The position numbers were made by a program, and so were the translations under genes. DNA of 64,000 nt from Candidatus Moduliflexus flocculans (GTDB lineage Bacteria; Moduliflexota; Moduliflexia; Moduliflexales; Moduliflexaceae). Positions 1 to 8,201 of this stretch are shown piece by piece (the stretch's first letter is position 1; each line of letters begins with the position of its first letter). Under the pieces are notes generated by a model. The model made no database searches and had not been told where the DNA came from. It saw nothing but the letters and a program-made list of their open reading frames with translations. The DNA lies in the NCBI GenBank assembly GCA_000739515.1, contig DF820456.1, positions 797,360 through 861,359 of the forward strand, in the 5' to 3' direction.

Positions 1-172
1 ACTCTAAGTGCTCGAGATTCACGACAAATTTGCACACACCACTTTGCAGCAGCCGCTCCATTTTTTCCTGAAAGTTGTACGAAGCGACTGTGTCTAACGG
101 GCCATCAATGCGAACGATAACCGTATCTGAATGAAATCCGACTTTTTCGACGTGAATATCAACTCTGTTCAT
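1..172 (-). CDS. STAS-domain protein (anti-sigma factor antagonist-like), partial
   Basis: The reading frame starts at the ATG at 172 and runs off the left edge, so only the first 57 residues are visible. They begin MNRVDIHVEKVG and continue through VIVRIDGPLDTVASYNF and KFVVNLEHLE. This is the alternating strand-helix pattern of a STAS domain, as in SpoIIAA/RsbV anti-sigma factor antagonists. The phosphorylatable Ser/Thr of such proteins would lie just beyond the edge, so regulation by a switch kinase cannot be judged. No strong ribosome binding site is seen upstream. It lies head to tail with the oxidoreductase gene at 207. The family call is fairly safe; the role (sigma regulation or another STAS function) is inference. 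Confidence 0.6.
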   Translation of the reverse strand, partial: MNRVDIHVEKVGFHSDTVIVRIDGPLDTVASYNFQEKMERLLQSGVCKFVVNLEHLE

Positions 173-206
173 AGCAGACAATAGTTCTCAAAAAGGGTTG
201 AGTTTT

Positions 207-1202
207 CTAAGAAATTTCCTCATATCCTTTTTCAGCGCTATATGGCGCAAGGCGCATGGCCTGCAAAATTTGAAAGGCCGCAGACAGGGCGTTTCGTCCA
301 TCTCTTCCTGATACGACTGGCATTCCTCCGGTATGCGCGCATTCGACAAACGCGAGCAATTCTGCTTTCAACGGTTCTTGCTTGTGAATCTCAACTTGAT
401 ATGGGATGATGAGTGGGCGGCTCTGCGGAAAATCGTGACGACGTTCCGCATGTTGAATATCTACGACATTCAGGCTTTGCGCTTGAAAATCTAAGGATAG
501 ATACCGATCCGGCTGGAAAATGCGCATTTTCCGCTCGCGTTTCAAACTAACGCGGCTCGCGGTGACATTCGCGATGCATCCGCAGGCAAACTCTAAGCGC
601 GTATTGGCAATGTCAATCTTCGACGTGACCACCGGCACGCCGACGGCATCCAATTTGATGACCGGCGATTTGACAAGGCTGAGAATTACGTCAATATCAT
701 GAATCATCAAATCCAGCACCACGTCAATATCCGTGCTGCGTTCGGGGAACGGACTGATGCGGTTCGATTCGATAAACGCCGGACGATCCACTAATTCTGC
801 CAATTTCACGACCGCGCCGTTAAAACGCTCCGTATGCCCAATTTGCAACACGCGCAGATTCGCATCCGCCAACGCAATCAGATCATCGGCTTCCTCCAGC
901 GTTCGGCTGATTGGCTTTTCAATCAGCACATGAATGCCGCGCCGCAGACACTCCATCCCAACCGCATGATGATGCGCCGTCGGCACGGCAATGCTGAGCG
1001 CGTCCACCTGTTCGCATAACTCGCAATAATCCTGAAAATAGCGCACATGATGCCGTTCGGCGATCTCCTGCCCGCGTGCCGCATCAACATCCGCTACTCC
1101 GATCAATTCGCACGATTCGATTTCCGTATAAACCCTGGCGTGATGCTGCCCAAGATGCCCGACACCGACCACACCAACCCGCAACTTCTCCTGATTCGCC
1201 AT
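207..1202 (-). CDS. Gfo/Idh/MocA family NAD(P)-dependent oxidoreductase
   Basis: This predicted 331-residue cytoplasmic oxidoreductase has an N-terminal Rossmann fold with the dinucleotide-binding motif GVVGVGHLGQHHA near residues 9-21 and the family's EKPIS motif near residue 95, where the Lys is catalytic in relatives. The C-terminal half is the mixed alpha/beta substrate domain. The start at 1202 is preferred over an in-frame start at 1229 because AGGAAGGAG lies just upstream of 1202 and the Rossmann strand begins right after it. Similar proteins often act on UDP-GlcNAc in lipid A synthesis (GnnA-like) or on inositols and other sugars. No lipid A genes are adjacent, so the substrate is unknown. 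Confidence 0.85.
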   Translation of the reverse strand: MANQEKLRVGVVGVGHLGQHHARVYTEIESCELIGVADVDAARGQEIAERHHVRYFQDYCELCEQVDALSIAVPTAHHHAVGMECLRRGIHVLIEKPISRTLEEADDLIALADANLRVLQIGHTERFNGAVVKLAELVDRPAFIESNRISPFPERSTDIDVVLDLMIHDIDVILSLVKSPVIKLDAVGVPVVTSKIDIANTRLEFACGCIANVTASRVSLKRERKMRIFQPDRYLSLDFQAQSLNVVDIQHAERRHDFPQSRPLIIPYQVEIHKQEPLKAELLAFVECAHTGGMPVVSGRDGRNALSAAFQILQAMRLAPYSAEKGYEEIS

Positions 1203-1477
1203 CCTCAATTCTCCTTCCTGAACGCCCATATTCCCTGTTCGTTTTTCGCTGAGCCAACAGACACAGCAAGCGAGGTTTTGTCAATACGCATGGCAAGGGA
1301 GTTTACATTTTTTCTGAAATCGAGATGAATGCCTTAGAGAAATGGCGAAAGAAGGAGATGTATGTTTTTAAAACGGCAAGGAATGGCGTTGACAATCTGT
1401 TCCAGGGGAGCCCCCGTCGCGACTCCAACGCCTTTTCAGGGCGAATTCTTGCCGCAAAGCGGCAGTGGAATAGAGAC

Positions 1478-1494
1478 AGGGGTTTCAACCCCTG
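1478..1494. repeat. short hairpin downstream of the LysM-like gene
   Basis: CAGGGG and CCCCTG arms flank a short loop just after the end of the leftward LysM-like gene (stop at 1507). There is no clear T-run, so it is only a weak terminator candidate. The rest of 1203-1506 shows no gene I can support. Confidence 0.35.
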
Positions 1495-1506
1495 AAAAAT
1501 ATTGAT

Positions 1507-2172
1507 TTACTCCAAAATCGGCGCAACCTCTTTATTTTCAGGCTGTGCTGCCGGAGGCGTCTCAGATTTCGGTTGTTCTGGCGCTGGCGTTTCTGCCGGA
1601 GTCGCTTCCGCTGCTGGTGGCGTTTCAGCCGCCGGTTGCTCCGGCGCTGGCGTAACTTCTGCACTTGGCGTTTCTTGTGCTGGCGGTTCGGTCACTTGCG
1701 GCGCAGGCGTTGATTTCGCGGCGCGTTCTCGCGGCGCAGTCACCGGCACGCCGCCGCTTCGCGCCCGCCGCCAGGTCTGGCCGGAATGCCATTGCCCGTT
1801 GCGGTTCGCCATCTGAAGCCATTCCGCATACGTAAAATGCGGCTTCCAGCCTTCGCCCACCTGAATTTTCAGGGTTTGACCGACTGGTAGGCGATTCGGG
1901 TTTCGAATTATACTGCGATTGTCATTGTAAATTCGCTTCCATTCGCGCGGGTTATTGTAATAGTAACCCGCCAATAAATGCAAATTTTCCTGATCCGATG
2001 TAATCGGGTGCGACACGACGCCTCCTTCATACGTTGCGCCTGCTGGTAACGCCCCCACGTCACCATTTACAGATGTTAAATTTCCGTCACTCTGCGCTGA
2101 TGCAACTGACGCGCAGGCGAGACAGACAGACAGAATCAACCCCCCGAACATTGCGAAAACTTCTCGTTTCAT
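1507..2172 (-). CDS. secreted LysM-like protein with Pro/Ala/Glu-rich tail
   Basis: This 221-residue protein has a signal peptide (MKREVFAMFGG then a hydrophobic stretch ending ASVASAQ). Residues about 55-105 resemble a LysM peptidoglycan-binding module: HLLAGYYYNNPREWKRIY followed by NRLPVGQTLKI, the usual end of LysM. A Trp-rich stretch follows, then from about residue 145 a low-complexity tail of Pro, Ala, Glu and Thr, probably a disordered spacer. AAGGAG lies about 8 bases before the ATG. It probably sits in the periplasm or at the envelope and touches peptidoglycan; this is inferred from the fold. It lies downstream of rlmI on the same strand, separated by a strong inverted repeat, so it is likely transcribed alone. 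Confidence 0.7.
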   Translation of the reverse strand: MKREVFAMFGGLILSVCLACASVASAQSDGNLTSVNGDVGALPAGATYEGGVVSHPITSDQENLHLLAGYYYNNPREWKRIYNDNRSIIRNPNRLPVGQTLKIQVGEGWKPHFTYAEWLQMANRNGQWHSGQTWRRARSGGVPVTAPRERAAKSTPAPQVTEPPAQETPSAEVTPAPEQPAAETPPAAEATPAETPAPEQPKSETPPAAQPENKEVAPILE

Positions 2173-2281
2173 ACGCGATCATCTCCTTGAAAGGGTTCGG
2201 ATTGAAAGAATGAACAACAACAGGAGGAAGTATATGTTTTGCTTTCAAACGCTGTCAAGCTTAAAATCATTGGAAAAACAA

Positions 2282-2346
2282 CAACGAATGGGAGAAGAGA
2301 ACGAATCAAGAATTCTTGTTCATTCGTTCCCTTCTCCCATCCGTTG
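2282..2346. terminator. long inverted repeat between rlmI and the LysM-like gene
   Basis: An imperfect inverted repeat of about 30 bases per arm (CAACGAATGGGAGAAG against CTTCTCCCATCCGTTG), starting 8 bases beyond the rlmI stop on the minus strand. It would form a stable RNA hairpin at the end of the rlmI transcript. There is no T-run, so intrinsic termination is not certain. Confidence 0.5.
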
Positions 2347-2353
2347 CCATCTT

Positions 2354-3532
2354 TCACCAGACGCGGCAGGCCAGCCCTTTCAAATACGCGCCTTCCGGGA
2401 ACGCTAATGCCACCGGATGATCCTCGGCCTGTGTCATGGCGTGGATGATCTGTGCGTGACGATGCGCGTCGAGCGCGGCATCCGCCACAATTTTCTGGAA
2501 CAGATCGGGCGTCATCAGGCCGGAGCAGGAGAATGTCAGCAGCAAGCCGCCGGGACGCAGAGCCCGCATCGCCAGCCAGTTAATGTCTTTATAGCCCCGG
2601 CAGGCGCGTTCCAATTGTCCTTTGGATTCGGCGAACTTCGGCGGATCGAGAATCACGATGTCAAATTGCCGCTCAGCGTTACGATACGTCCGTAGCACTT
2701 TGAACACATCGCCAATGACCGGCTCAACGTGTTCAGGATTCAGCCCGTTCAATTCGATATTACGGCGGGCAAGTTCCATTGCGTCAGCGGACGACTCGAT
2801 ATTCGTCACCCGTTTTGCGCCATGTTTCAGTGCATACACGCCAAAGCCGCCGGTATAGGCAAAACAATTCAGCACCTCCGCGCCGTGCGCAAATCGGGCC
2901 AACAACGTTCGATTCTCGCGCTGATCAAGGTAAAATCCGGTTTTCTGGCCGTACTGAATATCGACCAGAAAGCGGAGGCCATGTTCTTCGATTTCTACCA
3001 ATTCCGGCGGATTTTCTCCGTCGAGAGCGCCGACTGATGCGGTTAAACCTTCCTTCTCCCGCACGTCCGCGTCGGAGCGTTCATAGATGCCAGCATGGGG
3101 CATTAATGCAGCGAGTTCCCGCACAATCGCCGTTTTCCAGAATTCCGCACCCGTCGTCAGAAACTGGCAGACCAGAAAATCACCGTAGCGATCAATAATC
3201 ACGCCAGGCATCCGGTCGGATTCGGCATTTACCAGGCGATACGCAGTCGCTGCCGTCAACGACTGGCGAGCGAGTAATGCCTGCTGCAAGCGTAGGCGGA
3301 AAAAGGCGGGATTGATTTCTTCCTCTCTCTCGAATGACCAGACACGAGCGACAATTTGCGATGTTGGCGAATAGGCGGCGCGAGCGAGCCATTCGCCATG
3401 CGCGGAAAGAATCTCTACCGTTTCGCCGGGTTGCGGCGTTCCCTGAGTCTTGCCGACTGCGCCGGAAAATATCCAGGGATGGCGGCGCAGCAATGATTTT
3501 TCTCGTCCGGGTTTTAACACAATTTCAGCCAT
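2354..3532 (-). CDS. rlmI: 23S rRNA (cytosine-C5)-methyltransferase RlmI-type
   Basis: This 392-residue class I SAM-dependent methyltransferase of the RlmI family methylates a cytosine at C5 in 23S rRNA (position 1962 in E. coli). The first 80 residues form the PUA RNA-binding domain (LKPGREKSLLRRHPWIFSGA). A ferredoxin-like middle segment follows, then the Rossmann methyltransferase domain with SAM motif NCFAYTGGFGVYAL near residue 220 and catalytic-loop motif DIVILDPPKFA near residue 300. Its length matches the family (about 396 in E. coli). It starts at MAEIVLKPG, the usual beginning. It is followed on the same strand by the LysM-like gene but separated by an inverted repeat. Confidence 0.93.
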   Translation of the reverse strand: MAEIVLKPGREKSLLRRHPWIFSGAVGKTQGTPQPGETVEILSAHGEWLARAAYSPTSQIVARVWSFEREEEINPAFFRLRLQQALLARQSLTAATAYRLVNAESDRMPGVIIDRYGDFLVCQFLTTGAEFWKTAIVRELAALMPHAGIYERSDADVREKEGLTASVGALDGENPPELVEIEEHGLRFLVDIQYGQKTGFYLDQRENRTLLARFAHGAEVLNCFAYTGGFGVYALKHGAKRVTNIESSADAMELARRNIELNGLNPEHVEPVIGDVFKVLRTYRNAERQFDIVILDPPKFAESKGQLERACRGYKDINWLAMRALRPGGLLLTFSCSGLMTPDLFQKIVADAALDAHRHAQIIHAMTQAEDHPVALAFPEGAYLKGLACRVW

Positions 3533-3733
3533 GAGTATATCCTTTGATTTTTACCACAGAGACGCAGAGGAACGCGGAGAAAAGCAACAGCATCTCCAAG
3601 TCTCTGGGGTTTTTCAATAATCGAATAGATTGCATTTATTGAAACATCTCAGTCGAGACGCACTGATTCTGTCAATTTTTTTTCTTGACAGTTCACTCCC
3701 GTTATAAACCGCTCATTCATAACGATTCAACTG

Positions 3734-3766
3734 AGACCTCACAGGTCTCTAAAATCTGTGAGGTCT
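3734..3766. repeat. dispersed inverted repeat, CCTCACAGGT family, copy 1
   Basis: AGACCTCACAG and CTGTGAGGTCT form a hairpin in the 326-base space between divergent rlmI and ridA. Related hairpins occur at 24799-24833, 36203-36234 and 57539-57567. The same gap holds a CACAGAGACGCAGAG-type tract near 3552. No gene is seen here. Confidence 0.7.
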
Positions 3767-3858
3767 TTCCTACGAACGTATTTTTTACATTTAGAGATGC
3801 TTATTTCCGTGTCGCGGCGGGCTAAAATCCCCGCTGGTACGAAATAACAATTGACACT

Positions 3859-4242
3859 ATGGAAAAAACGATTATCAAAACAACGCAGGCGCCGCAAGCG
3901 ATTGGCCCATATTCACAGGCTGTCCGGGTAGGAGATATGTTGTTTGTTTCTGGTCAGATTCCGATTAATCCGGCGACCGGCGAACTTGTGACAGAATCCT
4001 TCGAGGCGCAAGTGCGACAAGTGCTGAAAAATATCGAAGGCGTGTTGGCGTCCGTTGGCGCGAACTTCTCGAATGTGGTCAAAACGACCGTCTTTTTAAA
4101 AGATATGGCGCAATTTGCCGAAATGAACGCCATTTACGCGCAATATTTCACTGAAAATCCGCCTGCCCGCTCAACCATTCAAGTGGCGCGTTTGCCAAAA
4201 GATGCGGATGTTGAAATCGAAGTAATCGCGGTGCTTGGGTAA
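3859..4242 (+). CDS. ridA: RidA family 2-iminopropanoate deaminase
   Basis: This 127-residue YjgF/RidA protein hydrolyses reactive enamine and imine intermediates made by PLP enzymes. The family hallmarks are present: [10 protein letters not shown] near residue 13, VSGQIPINP near 30, and near the C-terminus [21 protein letters not shown], whose Arg binds the substrate carboxylate and whose Glu assists catalysis. Its length is typical and it should be a cytosolic trimer. No clear Shine-Dalgarno sequence precedes the ATG. Its stop is 4 bases before the dtd start, so the two are very likely co-transcribed. Confidence 0.93.
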   Translation: MEKTIIKTTQAPQAIGPYSQAVRVGDMLFVSGQIPINPATGELVTESFEAQVRQVLKNIEGVLASVGANFSNVVKTTVFLKDMAQFAEMNAIYAQYFTENPPARSTIQVARLPKDADVEIEVIAVLG

Positions 4243-4246
4243 TAGT

Positions 4247-4687
4247 ATGCGAATGGTGATTCAGCGCGTCACTGAGGCGTCGGTGACAGTAGATGACGCG
4301 GTGATCGGCAGTATCGGCAAAGGGATCGCGGTGTTGCTCGGCGTCGCAAAAGGCGACACGGAACAGGACGCGGATTTTTTGGCGAACAAGCTTGTGAATC
4401 TACGCATTTTCGAGGATGAGGCCGGGAAAATGAATCGTTCCGTGCAAGAGATCAACGGCGAAATCCTCGTGGTGTCGCAGTTCACGCTGTTGGGCGATTG
4501 TCGCAAAGGCCGCCGCCCCGGTTTTTCCGACGCTGCGCCGCCGGATGAAGCTGACCGACTCTATCAATATTTTGTCGAACAGGTGCGCCGCCTCGGTGTG
4601 CGCGTCGCCACCGGTCAATTTCAGGCGATGATGCTGGTCAAAATTTATAACGATGGCCCGGTGACGTTTGTCATTGAAAGCAAATAA
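4247..4687 (+). CDS. dtd: D-aminoacyl-tRNA deacylase
   Basis: This 146-residue enzyme hydrolyses D-amino acids (and mischarged Gly) from tRNA. The sequence shows [13 protein letters not shown] at the start, the SQFTLLGD motif near residue 80 and the NDGPVTF Gly-cisPro motif near the C-terminus; the last two form the chiral pocket. A TTG at 4235 would add four residues and overlap ridA, but family members begin with MR-V-QRV, so the ATG at 4247 is preferred. It lies 4 bases after ridA, and both genes deal with damaged or wrong amino-acid products. Confidence 0.93.
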   Translation: MRMVIQRVTEASVTVDDAVIGSIGKGIAVLLGVAKGDTEQDADFLANKLVNLRIFEDEAGKMNRSVQEINGEILVVSQFTLLGDCRKGRRPGFSDAAPPDEADRLYQYFVEQVRRLGVRVATGQFQAMMLVKIYNDGPVTFVIESK

Positions 4688-4731
4688 CGCCACAAGGGGC
4701 AGGGCTGTTACGTTCTATCTGGTAAACTACT

Positions 4732-4843
4732 GTTCTGCCAGGGTTGCTTGACGGGTGTGCCTGTACCGTGAACGTCTTCGTTCGCCAGTCTTGCGGACGT
4801 GGACATCCACAGTATAAACTCGTCAGGCAAACCTTGACAGAAC
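4732..4843. repeat. imperfect inverted-repeat element between dtd and the MBL-fold gene
   Basis: Arms of about 22 bases (GTTCTGCCAGGGTTGCTTG against CAGGCAAACCTTGACAGAAC) enclose about 67 bases. The interior contains GTACCGTGAACGTCTTCG, which closely matches part of the inverted-repeat element at 60856-60979. It resembles a non-autonomous mobile element or a large hairpin. Confidence 0.55.
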
Positions 4844-4896
4844 ACGACAAAGAGAGCGCGAACGCAACAGCCCTGCGTCAAAGGAGGTGAATGCGT

Positions 4897-5514
4897 ATGT
4901 TTATTACTCCTGTCATGGTCGGGCCGCTTCAACAGAATGCGTATATCGTCGCCTGCGAAGACACGAAAGAAGCGGTCGTAATTGACCCCGGCGACGAAGC
5001 GGAACGGATTGCTCGCGCGCTGACCTCTTACGGATTTACGCTGAAATTGATGATGAACACGCACGGCCATCTCGATCATATCGGCGCAGTCGCTGATTTG
5101 GCGGCGCAAACGAACGCGTCATTTTTGCTGCATCGCGATGATTTGTATCTCATCGAAGATGTCACGTCCGATCCGCTCTATCCGTTTTTTCCGGTCAAGC
5201 AGCCGCCCATGCCGACGCGCTTTCTTGCCGACGGTGAGCGGATATTCGTCGGTTCGCTGGAATTTCAGGTGCTTCACACGCCGGGGCATACGCCGGGAAG
5301 CGTTTGTTTTCTGGTTGAACAATCATTATTTTCAGGAGATACGCTGTTTTCCGGCTCAGTCGGGCGCACCGATTTGCCGGGCGGGAATACGCAGCAGCTT
5401 CTGACCTCGATTCGAGAAAAAATTCTGACGCTTGACGATGCCGTTCGCGTCTATCCCGGACATGGGCGCGTCACGACCGTTGGTATCGAACGCGCGCAGA
5501 ATCCGTTTTTATAA
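4897..5514 (+). CDS. metallo-beta-lactamase fold hydrolase (glyoxalase II-like)
   Basis: This 205-residue metallo-hydrolase resembles small YcbL/GloB-like enzymes, which hydrolyse thioesters such as S-lactoylglutathione. The metal ligands are all visible: THGHLDH near residue 54, HTPGHTPGS near 128, the bridging Asp in FSGDTLF near 147, and YPGHGR near 190. It lacks the extra C-terminal helical domain of classical glyoxalase II. Two ATGs compete. AAGGAGGT ends 2 bases before the ATG at 4891 but 8 bases before the ATG at 4897, so 4897 is preferred. It is cytosolic. The substrate cannot be told from sequence. Confidence 0.88.
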   Translation: MFITPVMVGPLQQNAYIVACEDTKEAVVIDPGDEAERIARALTSYGFTLKLMMNTHGHLDHIGAVADLAAQTNASFLLHRDDLYLIEDVTSDPLYPFFPVKQPPMPTRFLADGERIFVGSLEFQVLHTPGHTPGSVCFLVEQSLFSGDTLFSGSVGRTDLPGGNTQQLLTSIREKILTLDDAVRVYPGHGRVTTVGIERAQNPFL

Positions 5515-5521
5515 AAAATTG

Positions 5522-5537
5522 ATAGCCCTGTGAGGGC
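5522..5537. repeat. small hairpin between the hydrolase and nucleosidase genes
   Basis: AGCCCT-GTG-AGGGCT lies just after the hydrolase stop and just before the nucleosidase ribosome binding site. It may be a transcript processing or attenuation structure, or chance. Confidence 0.3.
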
Positions 5538-5552
5538 TGGAGACGCTTTCCA

Positions 5553-6419
5553 TTGAATCATTTCGCTATTTTATGCGCCATGCCGCCGGAAATTGCGCCA
5601 TTCAAACAGGCGCTTACTGGTCTTCAGCCGGGTTCGCTCGGCGCATTCCCCTGCTGGCGTGGAACATTCCAGCAGCGCGACGTGTCGCTTGTGCTCTGCG
5701 GCATCGGCAAAGTTCATGCCGCTGCCGCCGCGCAGCTTACCGTGTCGGAACTGAAGCCGGATGCCGTCTTTTCCTGCGGCAGCGCCGGGAGCTTAGATGA
5801 TCGTTTAGACATTGGCGACGTTGTGGTGGGCGCATCCACATTGCAGCACGATTACGGCTTTGTCACGCCGGATGCCTTTATTCCATTCGGTCTGCATCTG
5901 CAACGTCAAGGCCAGGCGCGGGAATACATGCGGCGGTTTCCGGCGGATGCGTCGTTATTAAGCGTTGCGAATGCCATACAGCATGACGCGCCGCCATCAT
6001 CGCCGCGCGTGGTGATTGGCACAATTTTGACCGGGGATCAGGTGATTTTCTCCGCTGAAAAACGCCAGGCGCTGCGGCAGGAATTTGACGCGCTTGCCGT
6101 CGAAATGGAGAGCGCGGCGATTGCGCAAGTTTGCGCGTTATATGATATTCCGTTTTTAAGCATTCGCGGCATTTCCGATCATGCCAGCGAAGCCATTCCA
6201 TTAGACACCTCGCGCCTCGATCCCAATGAACTCGCCGAGTTTTCGTCAGCGTCGCTCGGCAAAAAACTGAGCCTGTTTGCGAAAACGATCAGCTATCTCG
6301 CTCATCATCCGTCCGCTTTTGTGATGTCAGTCCAGGCGCGGCAGCATATCAAAACCGCATCTGAACACTCCGCTCAAATTACGCTGCGTTTTATTGAACA
6401 ACTCGGCTCAGAAATATAA
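5553..6419 (+). CDS. MTA/SAH nucleosidase-like phosphorylase-superfamily protein
   Basis: This 288-residue protein of the PNP_UDP_1 superfamily most resembles 5'-methylthioadenosine/S-adenosylhomocysteine nucleosidase, with futalosine hydrolase as an alternative. Visible features are ILCAMPPEIAPF at the start (the usual GAM-EE site), the CGSAGSL glycine loop near residue 75, AVEMESAAIAQVC near 190 (the Glu contacts the ribose) and SIRGISDHAS near 210, whose Asp is the catalytic acid. The family needs the first strand, so the TTG at 5553, preceded by GGAG, is taken as start. About 60 residues beyond the normal end form a helical C-terminal extension of unknown role. Confidence 0.78.
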   Translation: MNHFAILCAMPPEIAPFKQALTGLQPGSLGAFPCWRGTFQQRDVSLVLCGIGKVHAAAAAQLTVSELKPDAVFSCGSAGSLDDRLDIGDVVVGASTLQHDYGFVTPDAFIPFGLHLQRQGQAREYMRRFPADASLLSVANAIQHDAPPSSPRVVIGTILTGDQVIFSAEKRQALRQEFDALAVEMESAAIAQVCALYDIPFLSIRGISDHASEAIPLDTSRLDPNELAEFSSASLGKKLSLFAKTISYLAHHPSAFVMSVQARQHIKTASEHSAQITLRFIEQLGSEI

Positions 6420-6420
6420 C

Positions 6421-6512
6421 CATCCTCAACGAGGTGTGGTGGCGTTCCCTTCGACACGCTCAGGGAAAGCCGTGCGCTGAGCCTGTCAAAGTGTGACAAT
6501 TCATTGAGGTTG
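6421..6512. mobile_element. MITE-like element, copy 1
   Basis: An element of about 90 bases with imperfect inverted ends (CATCCTCAACGAGG at the left, TTCATTGAGGTTGCTAT at the right). It contains CCCTTCGACACGCTCAGGG. An inverted copy lies at 28583-28672, and an element with related ends but a different interior lies at 12675-12784. No transposase is encoded. Confidence 0.5.
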
Positions 6513-6778
6513 CTATCCCGGTGTAAATTTTTTCGACACTCACACAATTTCCAGAACTCGAATAAATGGGAAGGGTTGTCGTATTTATGCTAATTAGTGG
6601 TGTCGGTTTTTTTGACAATTTATAAGCGAAGAAAGAAATGGTGGGTATCCATGCGGATGAACGCGCAAGATATTTTTATCAGAAAAAAACGCTTTCAGGA
6701 AGGCAAATGCAGGCGCATATAAAAAAATTCTGTTCTGAAGATACTTCTGGCATGTTTTTTGCTTTCGTATAAATACTG

Positions 6779-6855
6779 TCTGACAAAGCCAAACCTATCG
6801 TGAGATAGGGACGGAAAGCCACGGGTCTTCCGAAAAAGATAGCCGGGTTGCCTGA
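6779..6855 (+). promoter_or_regulatory. cyclic di-GMP-I (GEMM-I) riboswitch aptamer
   Basis: The stretch matches the GEMM-I consensus. A first hairpin AAACCTATC-GTGA-GATAGGGA has a GNRA tetraloop. It is followed by the conserved ACGGAAAGCCACGGG junction and then by a second hairpin (GTCTTCCGAAAAAGATAGCC), the usual tetraloop-receptor arm, ending in GGGTTGCC. Known members bind cyclic di-GMP. It lies on the sense strand about 65 bases before the PEP-CTERM gene, with nothing else between, so it should control that gene. The aptamer's 3' side overlaps the left arm of the terminator at 6841-6878. Confidence 0.88.
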
Positions 6856-6878
6856 TACAAGGTAACCCGGCTTTTTTT
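6841..6878 (+). terminator. intrinsic terminator, expression platform of the riboswitch
   Basis: AGCCGGGTTGCCT pairs with AGGTAACCCGGCT, followed by a run of seven or more T. The left arm is made from the last bases of the aptamer, so folding the aptamer and forming the terminator should exclude each other. This predicts that ligand binding allows read-through into the PEP-CTERM gene (an ON switch). The direction is inferred from the overlap. Confidence 0.8.
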
Positions 6879-6919
6879 ATTGTTGCACGAATATAAACAC
6901 AAACAAGAGAGGAAGACGT

Positions 6920-7714
6920 ATGAAAAAAACAGCTATTATATTCAGCGTGGTTACGCTCGTATTCGGCATGATGGCAGGCAGCGCATTTGCGTTTGGCGTA
7001 AATATTACCATCAGCGACAAGAACTACAACACGAGCGGCGACACATGGTACACCAATCATGAAGATCAAGAAGTCGAGCCAGGCATGCAGACGGGACAGC
7101 AGTGGGACTTAGAAGCCTTTTTTCAGAATGGCACATTGGTCACGATGGTAGGAGGCTATAATTTTGTTAATGGCGAAAGTGGCAATGGCACCGTATGGAA
7201 ATCTGGCGATCTTTTTATTGATGTGGATGGCGATGCGGTGTATGGAGATATTGATGGGGCGCAAGGCAATACAATCCCTGTGGCTAATAAATATGGTTAC
7301 GATTTCGTGCTCGATTTGAATGATGATATGACCTCATACGATATCTATAAAATTACCGATACGTCAATGGTGTACAATGCATTTTATGCACAAAACCAGG
7401 GTTCAAGCCCCTGGCGATATGCCAGCGGCGGCACATTAATCGGGAGTGGCTCAATCATTTATCAGACAGGATTGAGCGACGCTGCAACTGGTTTTCTGGG
7501 AGGAAATCATAATGCGGTGACAGTTGATTTAGGATTCCTGACCAATTTAGCGTGGTCGAAGCCATTGGCGTCCACGTTTACCTTGCATTACACAATGGGC
7601 TGCGGCAATGATAACCTGATGGGGTCATACGCCCCTGTCCCGGAGCCATCAACCATCCTGTTGATTGGCGCTGGTCTGCTGGGGGTTGTTGGCATGACCA
7701 GAAAACGCAGTTAA
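6920..7714 (+). CDS. PEP-CTERM sorting domain protein under c-di-GMP riboswitch control
   Basis: This 264-residue exported protein has a signal peptide (MKKTAIIFSVVTLVFGMMAG, cleavage likely after SAFA). Its middle is a beta-rich secreted domain with the Asp-rich stretch DLFIDVDGDAVYGDIDG near residue 98, which may bind calcium. It ends in a textbook PEP-CTERM signal: VPEPSTILLIGAGLLG, a hydrophobic segment, then RKRS. In known systems such proteins are processed by an exosortase (EpsH/XrtA) and co-occur with exopolysaccharide production; no exosortase lies in this window. AGAGG precedes the ATG by a suitable distance. The upstream riboswitch and the perfect 24-bp inverted repeat downstream make it a single-gene unit. 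It is probably a biofilm or floc matrix component. Confidence 0.88.
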   Translation: MKKTAIIFSVVTLVFGMMAGSAFAFGVNITISDKNYNTSGDTWYTNHEDQEVEPGMQTGQQWDLEAFFQNGTLVTMVGGYNFVNGESGNGTVWKSGDLFIDVDGDAVYGDIDGAQGNTIPVANKYGYDFVLDLNDDMTSYDIYKITDTSMVYNAFYAQNQGSSPWRYASGGTLIGSGSIIYQTGLSDAATGFLGGNHNAVTVDLGFLTNLAWSKPLASTFTLHYTMGCGNDNLMGSYAPVPEPSTILLIGAGLLGVVGMTRKRS

Positions 7715-7740
7715 AATCAGCCATCGTGACGTTATTTTAA

Positions 7741-7794
7741 ACACAAGCAGGGGAAAAGAGATGAACAACATCATCTCTTTTCCCCTGCTTGTGT
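7741..7794. terminator. perfect 24-bp inverted repeat after the PEP-CTERM gene
   Basis: Two perfectly complementary 24-base arms (ACACAAGCAGGGGAAAAGAG… and its complement) separated by the 6-base loop ACAACA, 26 bases after the PEP-CTERM stop. It is a very stable hairpin that can act as terminator. The rest of 7795-8201 contains a CCCTTCGACACGCTCAGGG repeat at about 7848 and no gene I can support. Confidence 0.75.
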
Positions 7795-8201
7795 CATTTA
7801 TAACCCCCTTCTTCTCCGCAGGGCTGTGAAGTTCTGGCCGAGAGTTCCCTTCGACACGCTCAGGGAACATGAACGATGCGGTTGTCTGATTCCGTATCGC
7901 AGAATAGACGCAGATGATGCGGCATTTTTCTTCAAAAATTTCTTGAAAAAATCCATCCTTTCTACCATTCTTTGAGCGCTGCGGCGTTTTTCCTCTATGA
8001 CACAAGAGAGGAGCGCCTTCTCGTTTACGCGGCCTGAATCTCCAACGCATGAGGATCATGCGGTCATGCCATCAATCGTCGCGCCGGAATTTTTTTCGAC
8101 TTTTCAGGAAGATGCGCGAAATTCTGCTGGACAAAACAGGCCGGATCGTATAATCGTCAAGGAGTTCATAATACCCACAGAACCCACAGGAGTCGCATCA
8201 C

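Noticed and set aside
1502..1816. Open frame opposite the LysM-like gene rich in Gly, Ala and Ser
   Set aside because: It is the antisense of the Pro/Ala/Glu repeat tail; such repeats keep several frames open. No ribosome binding site or family features.
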